Positions 17,145 through 24,206 of a stretch of DNA of 64,000 bases are shown here, piece by piece. The translations under genes were made by a program, and so were the position numbers. The DNA comes from Dongia_A sp035695765 (lineage in GTDB: Bacteria > Pseudomonadota > Alphaproteobacteria > Dongiales > Dongiaceae): positions 1-64,000 of the forward strand of contig DASRRI010000033.1 in assembly GCA_035695765.1 (NCBI GenBank). Direction: 5' to 3'. The notes under the pieces are model-generated. The model was not told the origin of the DNA and searched no databases. It worked only from the letters and a program-made list of their open reading frames with translations. How positions within the stretch are numbered: position 1 is the first letter of the stretch; every line of letters begins with the position of its first letter.

Positions 17145-18083
17145 TCAGCGCACGTTCAGGTGATCGAGCAACCAGGACAAGGTGACCACCGACGCCAGCG
17201 TGGTGGCAAGGATGATGCCGGTCGCGCGCTGCACATAGGTCTGCTGTTGCGTTCCCAGGACGAACACCAGCGATCCGGTGGGCAAGGCCGCCATCAGCAG
17301 CAGCGCGCGGCGCCAATCGTCGGGCAGCGGGATCAGCCAGGCGACCACAACGAAGGTGATGAGCGGGTGGAACAGCAGCTTCAGCGCCGACAGCGTGCAG
17401 ACCTCGAAGAAATCGCGCCGGAAGCTCTTGCCCACCATGAACAATCCCATGGCGAACAAGGCGGCCGGCGGTGCTGCCGCGCCGATGATGTCGCAGAAGG
17501 TGAGCAGCGGCACCGGCACGTCGATCCGGAATGCCGAGCTGAGCGTGCCGGCGATCGCCGACAAAACGAGCGGAGAGCGGACGACACCGGCGACCGCGTC
17601 CTTCGCAATGTACAGCCGGTGGCTGGCCTTCGAACGCTGCGCCTCGATCCACAGGATGTAGAATCCCATGATCAGCGCTCCGTTGAGGATGGTCGCAAGA
17701 ATGGCTGGGAGGGCCGCTCCTTTGCCGAACGCCGTGATGGCGAGTGGAATGCCCATGTAGCCGGTGTTGGAGAACAGCGCGGCCATGTTCTGGATCGCCA
17801 GCGCCGGCCCGCGCGTGCGGAAGGCGAGGCGGCCCACCAGCAAGGCCGCAAGTCCGGTCGCGGCAAGGCCGATCAGATACGCGGTCAGATACGGCCAATT
17901 GAAGATCTGCGACAATTCGACCTTGGCCAAGGAGCCGAAGAACAAGGCTGGCAACGCCGCGAAGTAGACGAAGCCGTTCAGCGCCTCGCTGCCGCCGGGG
18001 CCCAGCAGCCGCAAACGGCCGCAGATGTAGCCCGCAAGTACAATGGCAAAGACCGGCAGGACGACGTTAACGACAGCTTGCAT
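17145..18083 (-). CDS. AEC-family (auxin efflux carrier-type) transporter
   Basis: This inner-membrane transporter has 312 aa and about ten helices in two five-helix halves. The first helix (AVVNVVLPVFAIVLAGYICG) and the following LNGFVYFAALPALFFGSLAK are characteristic of the AEC family (Pfam Mem_trans). A further hallmark is NTGYMGIPLAITAFG. Bacterial members move organic acids such as malate or malonate or are of unknown substrate. It is probably co-transcribed with the MazG-like gene. No regulator is adjacent. Confidence 0.9.
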   Translation of the reverse strand: MQAVVNVVLPVFAIVLAGYICGRLRLLGPGGSEALNGFVYFAALPALFFGSLAKVELSQIFNWPYLTAYLIGLAATGLAALLVGRLAFRTRGPALAIQNMAALFSNTGYMGIPLAITAFGKGAALPAILATILNGALIMGFYILWIEAQRSKASHRLYIAKDAVAGVVRSPLVLSAIAGTLSSAFRIDVPVPLLTFCDIIGAAAPPAALFAMGLFMVGKSFRRDFFEVCTLSALKLLFHPLITFVVVAWLIPLPDDWRRALLLMAALPTGSLVFVLGTQQQTYVQRATGIILATTLASVVTLSWLLDHLNVR

Positions 18084-18197
18084 GCGCGGCCGACCATGGC
18101 AGAGACCTCCAGACCGGTCCAGTAGGCGGGCTTGAGTTTCCGGCTGTGGCCGCTACAGTGCGGGCAACTTGTATGGATATCAAAAGCGAGCTGCCGG

Positions 18198-18602
18198 ATG
18201 ATCAACCACCACGCCGCCCTCATCTACACCATGGTCATTATGGCTGCCGCCGACCGCGAGATGTCGGAGGCCGAAGCGGGTGCGATGACAGAGATGGTCG
18301 CACACCTGCCGGTGTTCCGCGACTATGACAAGTCGATGATCTCCAAGACCGCGGCCTCTTGCGTCGAGACGCTGAAGGGCGAAGACGGGCTGGAGAAGAT
18401 ATTGAAGCTGATCCGCGCCGGTCTGCCCGAGAAATTGCGCGAGACCGCTTATGCCCTCGCCTGCGACGTCGTGGCCGCCGACCAGAACGTCACACGAGAG
18501 GAGGCGCGCCTGCTCGATCTGCTGCGCTACGAGCTGCAGATCGGCAAGCTGGTCGCCGCGGCCATCGAACGCGGCGCGCGAGCGCGGCATTTGACGGCAT
18601 AG
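18198..18602 (+). CDS. TerB-family (tellurite resistance-like) protein
   Basis: This cytoplasmic all-helical protein has 134 aa. I start it at ATG 18198; an upstream frame to 18132 lacks protein-like character. It shows the TerB/DjlA-type acidic repeats AAADREMSEAEAGAM and VVAADQNVTREEARLLDLL, which probably bind metal ions. The single-domain form occurs widely in alphaproteobacteria with no proven link to tellurite. It is not beside other ter genes here. It is transcribed away from the AEC gene. Confidence 0.8.
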   Translation: MINHHAALIYTMVIMAAADREMSEAEAGAMTEMVAHLPVFRDYDKSMISKTAASCVETLKGEDGLEKILKLIRAGLPEKLRETAYALACDVVAADQNVTREEARLLDLLRYELQIGKLVAAAIERGARARHLTA

Positions 18603-18692
18603 TTCGCGCTCTCTGTCGGTATCACCGAGGAAAGCCCTCGCATCGGCGCCGCGCGTCGCCGCCCAAGGAGCAAGCTGACGGCCACCATTCTT

Positions 18693-18800
18693 CCGTCACG
18701 CCGGCCTCCGAGCCGGGGTCCATTCATCCGCTAGCGATTGCCTCAGCCATGGACTCCGGATCACGCCGCTTCGCGGCTGTCCGGGGTGACGAGTTGGGAA
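18693..18800. repeat. Dispersed intergenic inverted repeat, copy A
   Basis: Between the TerB gene and the converging aminotransferase gene lies a ~108-bp element. Its left part is gtcacgccggcctccgagcc, and its right part (18757-18790) is almost the exact reverse complement of the left end of copy B at 34097-34130. It ends with ccggggtgacgagttggga. The ends are therefore inverted repeats of each other across the family. No coding capacity is seen. Confidence 0.7.
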
Positions 18801-18845
18801 TGTACGGAGAGTGAGCAGGGTGGATACGTCGCCCGCTATCTCGCT

Positions 18846-19688
18846 CTACACCGGCTGTGTCTTCGCGTAGTCGAAATAGAGCTCGCGCGCGCGGCGATAG
18901 ATCGGGCCAGGCTGGAAGTCGCGCGACTCGTAGCGCGTGACCGGCAGCACCTTGCTGTAATTGCCGGTCGAGAACATCTCATCGCACTGGTCGAGATCTT
19001 CGACGGTGAGGTCGCGCTCCTCCGCCTTGATGCCGCTGTCGCGCAGCAGCTTCAGCACGCGCTGGCGCGTGATGCCGTTGAGGAACGTGCCGTTCGGCCG
19101 CGGCGTCAATGCGACGCCATCCTTCACGATGAAGATGTTGGCGCCGGAAAATTCCGCGACGAATCCATCGGGGCCCAGCATCACGGCGTCATCGAAGCCG
19201 CGTTTCCGCGCTTCGGCCTGGGCACGGCCTGCCTGGGCATAGAGGCCGACGGCCTTGGCGTCGGTCGGTGCCATGTCTGGGCCGGGCCGGCGGTACTTCG
19301 TCAGGCAGACGGAAAACGGGCCGGGCTGCGGCAGCGGCGTCACGCTCAGTGACACGATCAGGCGCGTGGTCTCCCCATCCGGCATCACGCCGCCGCTCTC
19401 CGCCCACATGAACGGGCGCAGATAGAGCGGCGTGCCATGCGGAAACTTGGCGATGCCATCGCGCAGGATGGCTTCGATCTCCTTCGCGGTCTTCGGCGAT
19501 TTGAGGCCAAGGTTGGTGGCGGAGCGGATCGCGCGCTCGCAATGCAGATCGAGGTCGGGCGCACAGCCATCAAACGCACGCGCCCCGTCGAAGATCGCTG
19601 CGCCCAGCCAGATCGCCTGATCCCATGCTTTCATGACCAGCGGGTCGCCTTCGACCCATTTGCCGTCGATCCAATTCAGCTTGTCCAC
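18846..19688 (-). CDS. Branched-chain aminotransferase-like PLP enzyme (fold type IV)
   Basis: This cytoplasmic PLP-dependent enzyme has 280 aa from GTG 19688, with AGGGG upstream. It has the fold IV pattern: WDQAIWLGAAIFDGARAF near the start, the likely PLP lysine in TDAKAVGLYAQ, then VAEFSGANIFIVKDG and FLNGITRQRVLKLL. The best match is the branched-chain aminotransferase (IlvE) group. D-amino acid transaminase and aminodeoxychorismate lyase share the fold and cannot be fully excluded. It would transfer amino groups between glutamate and branched-chain keto acids. It is transcribed alone. Confidence 0.85.
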   Translation of the reverse strand: MDKLNWIDGKWVEGDPLVMKAWDQAIWLGAAIFDGARAFDGCAPDLDLHCERAIRSATNLGLKSPKTAKEIEAILRDGIAKFPHGTPLYLRPFMWAESGGVMPDGETTRLIVSLSVTPLPQPGPFSVCLTKYRRPGPDMAPTDAKAVGLYAQAGRAQAEARKRGFDDAVMLGPDGFVAEFSGANIFIVKDGVALTPRPNGTFLNGITRQRVLKLLRDSGIKAEERDLTVEDLDQCDEMFSTGNYSKVLPVTRYESRDFQPGPIYRRARELYFDYAKTQPV

Positions 19689-19813
19689 GTCACGCCCCTG
19701 ACTTCGTCATAAACGGGCGCGAGCATAGCGGCTGGGCTTGCTTGAATCGAGACTGCGATCGTCCGGAAAGGACGGCGAAATGTGTACCGATACAATCTAA
19801 GAGGATAAACGAG

Positions 19814-19843
19814 ACGGGCGATCGGTGTTAACCGATCGCCCGT
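19814..19843 (-). terminator. Hairpin downstream of the S24-type regulator
   Basis: A perfect 13-bp stem, acgggcgatcggt/accgatcgcccgt, closes on the loop gtta. Read on the minus strand it is followed by ctcgttta, a weak T-rich tract. It lies after the stop of the XRE/S24 gene and before the start of the aminotransferase gene, so it likely ends the regulator transcript. A second small palindrome (gtcggc-gta-gccgac, 19854-19868) lies next to it. Confidence 0.6.
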
Positions 19844-19893
19844 TGGTCCCCAAGTCGGCGTAGCCGACGTCAACCAATGATATCGGACGGTGC

Positions 19894-20643
19894 CTACTGG
19901 CTGGCCCAGACCACGCGCGCGATCCAGCGGATCTCGCCGGTCTTGAAGAACGCGCCGGAAGCTGAATCGGTCATCGCTTCGAGATACAGCCCTTCCGCTT
20001 CCTGCCGGCCGACGCGCCGCAACAGGACGGAACCGGATGACGTGCCGACGACGATGCGGTCGCCGCGGCGCATTTCTGCTTCCGGAGAGGCGATGATGAG
20101 ATCGCCGTCGCGATAGACCGGATCGAATTCATGGCCGTTGATCTCGATCGCGAAGGCCGTGCGGTCGACGATGCCGGGCGCATTGACGCGGCCCCAGGCG
20201 CTGCCGACCGGCTGGCCGTTCTGATCGAAGCAGCTTTCGGTCGCGAGGCGTGCCAGCGCGACGACCGGGATGGACTTGCCCGCCGCGCCGCGGCCGGCGA
20301 GCTTGCCGCCCGGGAACGTAGCGCCTTCGCCGGTGCCCGGCGCGCCGGTCAGCTGGACGAAACTGGAAAAGCTTTCACCGGTGACGGTGAGGATCTTGGA
20401 GACCGATTCGGTGGAGGGCCACCGCGGCCTGCCTTCGCGCGTGATGCGCTTGCTGGGATTGAAGGCGGTCGGATCGAGTCCCGCCCGCCGGGCGAGGCCC
20501 GAGGCGGAAAGGCCATGCTTGGCCGCCAGCCGGTCTATTCCGCGCCACACATCCGCGTGCTGCAGCATGGGCACCAGCCCAGGCCGCACGTTGCTTTCGC
20601 TTGGGCGGTCCACCGGGCTGCCCTCGACGCCATTGTTAAGCAT
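19894..20643 (-). CDS. XRE-type regulator with S24 (LexA/CI-like) domain lacking the nucleophile
   Basis: A DNA-binding regulator of 249 aa, started at ATG 20643 because GGGAGGGG lies just upstream; the frame extends to 20736 without such a site. The N-terminal helix-turn-helix is LAAKHGLSASGLARRAGLDP followed by PSKR. The C-terminal half has the S24 fold, with IPVVALARLA and PVYRDGDLIIASP. The usual nucleophile motif G-D/H-S-M/F is GHEFDP here, so the Ser is replaced by Glu, and the Lys region reads VLLRRV. Self-cleavage of the CI/LexA kind is therefore unlikely. It resembles chromosomal CI-like regulators of alphaproteobacteria rather than a prophage gene, as no phage genes are nearby. Confidence 0.82.
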   Translation of the reverse strand: MLNNGVEGSPVDRPSESNVRPGLVPMLQHADVWRGIDRLAAKHGLSASGLARRAGLDPTAFNPSKRITREGRPRWPSTESVSKILTVTGESFSSFVQLTGAPGTGEGATFPGGKLAGRGAAGKSIPVVALARLATESCFDQNGQPVGSAWGRVNAPGIVDRTAFAIEINGHEFDPVYRDGDLIIASPEAEMRRGDRIVVGTSSGSVLLRRVGRQEAEGLYLEAMTDSASGAFFKTGEIRWIARVVWASQ

Positions 20644-20766
20644 GTTCCCCTCCCTACGACCCCAGCATCGCCGCCCAACACGGCCTTCTGGGCTCGATAT
20701 CCCATCGGATTGGCCGGCAATGTACTCCCATCCCATCAGAAAATATTCAGCGCAGAGGTATAGGGT

Positions 20767-20797
20767 AGCCCAACGATATAGGTAAGTTACTTGGGCT
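20767..20797. promoter_or_regulatory. Inverted repeat upstream of the S24-type regulator
   Basis: agcccaa (20767-20773) and ttgggct (20791-20797) form a perfect 7-bp inverted repeat with a 17-bp A/T-rich interior containing gatatagg. It lies in the divergent region between the regulator and pyrD, where an autoregulatory operator would be expected. A second tatagg occurs just to its left. Function is inferred from position only. Confidence 0.35.
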
Positions 20798-20840
20798 TTT
20801 GGTGGGTTTTGCGGCCCTTCGGGCGGTAATCCGGCATGAT

Positions 20841-20869
20841 TTGGCCTGATGCGGCCATGCTGTTATAAG
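20841..20869 (+). promoter_or_regulatory. Likely sigma70 promoter of pyrD
   Basis: TTGGCC (20841-20846) and TATAAG (20864-20869) are separated by exactly 17 bp and match the -35 and -10 consensus at four and five of six bases. Transcription would start about 7 bases later, leaving a ~20-base leader before ATG 20898. Confidence 0.6.
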
Positions 20870-20897
20870 TCCGCCGCGGATCGCGGGGACATCTATA

Positions 20898-21959
20898 ATG
20901 GACATTTATTCCGCCATAAGGCCGGTGCTATGGCGGCTTGATCCGGAGCGCGCCCATCACCTCGCGCTCTGGGCGTTAACCCACAATTTGGTTGGGGTTT
21001 CCGCACAAATCGATGATCCTCGCTTGGCTGTGACGGTGTTCGGACGCCGCTTGCCCAACCCGATCGGCCTTGCTGCCGGGTTCGACAAGGACGCCAGGGC
21101 CTGGCGGCAGGCTGGGCGGCTCGGCTTCGGTTTTGTCGAGGTCGGCAGCGTCACCCCGCGTCCCCAGGCCGGCAATCCGCGCCCGCGGCTGTTCCGGCTG
21201 GAGCGGGACCGCGCCATTATAAACCGCATGGGATTCAACAACGAAGGCGTCGAGGCGATGGCCGGGCGGCTCGCTGAAACGCGGCCTGGCGCAGCGACCG
21301 TGCTCGGCATCAATCTCGGCAAGAACAAGGAAACGGAAGACGCCGCCGCGGATTACGAGATCGGCGCTCGAAGGCTCGGCCCGTTCGCCGATTACATGGT
21401 GATCAACGTCTCCTCGCCCAACACGCCGGGCCTGCGTGCGCTGCAGGGCAAGGCGCCGCTAAGGGAATTAATCGGCCGCACGCATCGCACACTCGCGGAC
21501 TCCTGCGGCGCCACTCCGCCGCCGCTGCTGCTCAAGATCGCGCCGGACTTGACCCAACAGGATCTCGCAGACATCGCGGAGGTTGCGCTGGAAGGGTTGT
21601 TGGCCGGCCTCATTGCCACCAATACGACGATCGCGCGGCCAGCCAATCTCGATGCGCGATATACCGCGCAAGCCGGCGGCCTCAGCGGGCGTCCATTGTT
21701 CGAGCCATCAACGGTGATCCTGCGCGAACTCTATCGCTTGACCCAAGGCAAGCTGCCGATCATCGGCGTTGGCGGTGTGTCGAGCGGCGGCGATGCATAT
21801 GCCAAAATCCGCGCCGGCGCATCCCTGGTGCAGCTCTACTCGGCACTGGTATTCGAAGGGCCATCGCTGATCCGGCGTATGAAGCAGGAGCTCCTGCGAT
21901 GCCTGGAGCGCGACGGTCTTGCTTCGATCGGTGAAGCTATTGGATTGGATCATCGATAG
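20898..21959 (+). CDS. pyrD: Dihydroorotate dehydrogenase (quinone), class 2
   Basis: This membrane-associated flavoenzyme has 353 aa. It oxidises dihydroorotate to orotate in pyrimidine synthesis, passing electrons to quinone. The N-terminal helix with LDPERAHHLALWALT is the class 2 membrane-binding segment. PIGLAAGFDKD binds FMN, and VINVSSPNTPGLRALQG holds the catalytic Ser region. KIAPDLTQQD, NTTIARP and GVGGVSSGGDAY complete the FMN site. It is the first gene of a four-gene plus-strand run with an EAL protein, a HAD phosphatase and a cyclase. It is preceded by a clear sigma70-like promoter. Confidence 0.96.
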   Translation: MDIYSAIRPVLWRLDPERAHHLALWALTHNLVGVSAQIDDPRLAVTVFGRRLPNPIGLAAGFDKDARAWRQAGRLGFGFVEVGSVTPRPQAGNPRPRLFRLERDRAIINRMGFNNEGVEAMAGRLAETRPGAATVLGINLGKNKETEDAAADYEIGARRLGPFADYMVINVSSPNTPGLRALQGKAPLRELIGRTHRTLADSCGATPPPLLLKIAPDLTQQDLADIAEVALEGLLAGLIATNTTIARPANLDARYTAQAGGLSGRPLFEPSTVILRELYRLTQGKLPIIGVGGVSSGGDAYAKIRAGASLVQLYSALVFEGPSLIRRMKQELLRCLERDGLASIGEAIGLDHR

Positions 21960-22010
21960 GGCGCTCTTAATGTTGCATTAACCAAGCTCGCGCTACGACC
22001 TGGAGCCAGT

Positions 22011-23294
22011 ATGTCGGGACTTCGCGCCTTTCTGCCTTTCCTGCTCTATGCCGTGCCCGCCGCGATTATTGCGCTCGGCCTGCCGCCGCGCGTGAGCGAC
22101 TTGGCGCCGGGGATGGCGCTGATCTTCGGATTGCTGGTGCTGCTGGCCGGCGCGTTGCTGCATCTGGGATATCTGCTGCTGAAGGCCCGCGAGCGCGCGG
22201 ATGGCGAGATCGCCGGCGCGATGGACGCGGTCGCGCATCTGGAGCGCGTGCAGCGCCGGCTCGAAGGCGACCTCGCGCAGATGCGCAATGCCCTTGCCGA
22301 CTTGCAGGCACGGCCGGAGCAGAATGTCGGTGCCGTCGTCGCGGAAGTGAAGGTGCTGCAGGCCCTGGTCGAGCGGCTCTATTCCGCGCGCTCCGGATCG
22401 CCCGCGCCGCAAGCGGCCGGGGAAACTCCAGCCGCCGCCCCAGCAGCAGCGCCCAAGGCCGCTGCCGCTGCATCCAATGGCGGGATGGCACCGGGCTTGT
22501 CCTTGCCCATGCCGCCGGTCGCCGAGGGGCTGGATGAGCAGGAGATCCTCGACCTGGTGCGCGAAGGCCTGCGCGAGAATGCGGTCGAGCTCGCCTTGCA
22601 GCCCATCGTCAGCCTGCCGCAACGCAAGCGGCGCTTCTATGAATGCCTTTCGCGCGTGCGCACCAACGATGGCAGGATCATCGTGCCGGAGCAGTATCTC
22701 GCAGTGGCGGAGCGGCACGGCCTGGTGACTGCGATCGACAATCTGCTGCTGTTCCGCTGCATCCAGACCCTGCGGCGCATCCGCAAGAGCAACGCCAACG
22801 TCGGCTTCTTCCTCAACATCTCGCCCAACACCTTGGCCGACCGCGGCTTCTTTCGCGATTTCATCCAGTTGATGGCGCAGAATATCGAGCTGGCACCGGC
22901 CCTGGTCTTCGAGTTTCCGCAGCGCGCTTTGGCGCAGGCCGACGATTCGCTGTGGCGCGATCTCGACCGGCTGGCGCAGATGGGCTTCCGTTTCTCGATC
23001 GACCAGGTCGCGGATCTCGACATCGACGCGGCCACGCTGTCGGGCCGGCATTTCCGGTTCCTCAAGCTGGAAGCCGGCCGCGTGATGGAAGCGGCGCGCA
23101 GCGGTCTCTTCGGCAACGACCCGAAGCTGCTCAAGCGCACGCTCGATTCCTATGCCATCGACCTCATCATCGAGCGCATCGAGACCGAGTCGATGTTGCT
23201 GGAAGTGCTGGATTTGCACGTCGATTTCGGGCAAGGCTTCCTGTTCGGGGAGCCGCGGATCGCCAAGAGCGATGCCGCCGGCGCCCTCAATTGA
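22011..23294 (+). CDS. Membrane-anchored degenerate EAL-domain protein
   Basis: The product has 427 aa. Two N-terminal helices (FLPFLLYAVPAAIIALGL and GMALIFGLLVLLAGALLHLG) precede a coiled coil, an Ala/Pro-rich linker (~residues 130-160) and an EAL domain (~175-420). The signature is ECL. Glu, Asn (LNISP), the middle Glu (LVFEFPQ), Lys (RFLKLE) and Gln (GQGFLFG) are kept. The double-Asp motif DDFG reads IDQVAD, so one metal-binding Asp is Gln. It is probably a c-di-GMP-binding or protein-interaction module instead of an active phosphodiesterase. It lies 51 bp after pyrD and 19 bp before the HAD gene. Confidence 0.88.
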   Translation: MSGLRAFLPFLLYAVPAAIIALGLPPRVSDLAPGMALIFGLLVLLAGALLHLGYLLLKARERADGEIAGAMDAVAHLERVQRRLEGDLAQMRNALADLQARPEQNVGAVVAEVKVLQALVERLYSARSGSPAPQAAGETPAAAPAAAPKAAAAASNGGMAPGLSLPMPPVAEGLDEQEILDLVREGLRENAVELALQPIVSLPQRKRRFYECLSRVRTNDGRIIVPEQYLAVAERHGLVTAIDNLLLFRCIQTLRRIRKSNANVGFFLNISPNTLADRGFFRDFIQLMAQNIELAPALVFEFPQRALAQADDSLWRDLDRLAQMGFRFSIDQVADLDIDAATLSGRHFRFLKLEAGRVMEAARSGLFGNDPKLLKRTLDSYAIDLIIERIETESMLLEVLDLHVDFGQGFLFGEPRIAKSDAAGALN

Positions 23295-23313
23295 CGGCAG
23301 CTTTCATCCGCGC

Positions 23314-24183
23314 ATGAGCCATCCCACCAGAGTGATCCGCGGCCTTGGCGAGATCGCGAACAACTACGATGCCTTCATCCTCGATCTGTGGGGTTGCCTG
23401 CATGATGGAGTCGAGATCTACCCCGCCGCACTCGATGCACTGCGGCACCTGAACGCGGCCGGCAAGAAGACCATCATCGTGTCCAATGCGCCGCGCCGCT
23501 CGCGCGAAGTGGTGACACGCATCGCCGAGATGGGTATTGCGCCAAAGCTCTATGACCGGCTCTATACGTCGGGCGAAGAAACTTGGCGGGCTCTGTCGCA
23601 AAAGAGCATCGAGGCGTTGCGCGGCCGCGGCCGGCGCGTCTATCCCATCATGGCCGAGCGCGACCAGGCGATGCTGGAAGGGCTGGACCTGCGGCCAGTC
23701 GACGATCCGGCAGACGCAGGGTTCATCCTGGTGACCGGCACCGAGACGGGGCGCGAGGAGATCACGGAATTCGATGACTTGCTGGGCGGCGCGGCGAAAA
23801 GCGGCGTGCCGCTGGTCTGCGCCAATCCCGATCTCCTTGTTCATCGCAGTGGAATCGAGGAGCTGTGCGCCGGCTCGATCGCGCACCGCTACGAACAGCT
23901 CGGCGGCACGGTGATCTGGTTCGGCAAGCCTTATCCGGCCATCTATCGCTCTATTCTGGAAGAGTGCCACGTCTCGCCCCGCCGGCTGCTGTGCGTGGGC
24001 GATGCCCTGCGCACCGACATCGCCGGCGGTGCCGGGATCGGCGCGGCCACTTTGCTCACGGTCGGCGGCATCCATCACCAGGAGCTGCTCGTATCTAACC
24101 AGATAGTGCTTGCCCGGCTCGAATCCTTGTGCCGTAAGCTGGGTGCCACACCGAATTTCGCGATCGCGCATCTCGGCTGGTAG
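23314..24183 (+). CDS. HAD superfamily IIA phosphatase (TIGR01459 type)
   Basis: A cytoplasmic phosphatase of 289 aa. I start it at ATG 23314, 19 bp after the EAL stop; the frame is open upstream inside the EAL gene but as a shadow. Motif I is AFILDLWGCLHDG, with the nucleophile Asp. Motif II is IIVSNAPRRS, the cap follows, and the Lys of motif III lies in WFGKPYPAIY. Motif IV is CVGDALRTDIAGGAG. HAD-IIA enzymes act on small phosphorylated metabolites such as p-nitrophenyl phosphate or nucleotides; the true substrate of TIGR01459 members is not known to me. Its position after pyrD and the EAL gene suggests co-transcription. Confidence 0.88.
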   Translation: MSHPTRVIRGLGEIANNYDAFILDLWGCLHDGVEIYPAALDALRHLNAAGKKTIIVSNAPRRSREVVTRIAEMGIAPKLYDRLYTSGEETWRALSQKSIEALRGRGRRVYPIMAERDQAMLEGLDLRPVDDPADAGFILVTGTETGREEITEFDDLLGGAAKSGVPLVCANPDLLVHRSGIEELCAGSIAHRYEQLGGTVIWFGKPYPAIYRSILEECHVSPRRLLCVGDALRTDIAGGAGIGAATLLTVGGIHHQELLVSNQIVLARLESLCRKLGATPNFAIAHLGW

Positions 24184-24206
24184 CGAGCGCCGATCGGGGC
24201 GGAGAG

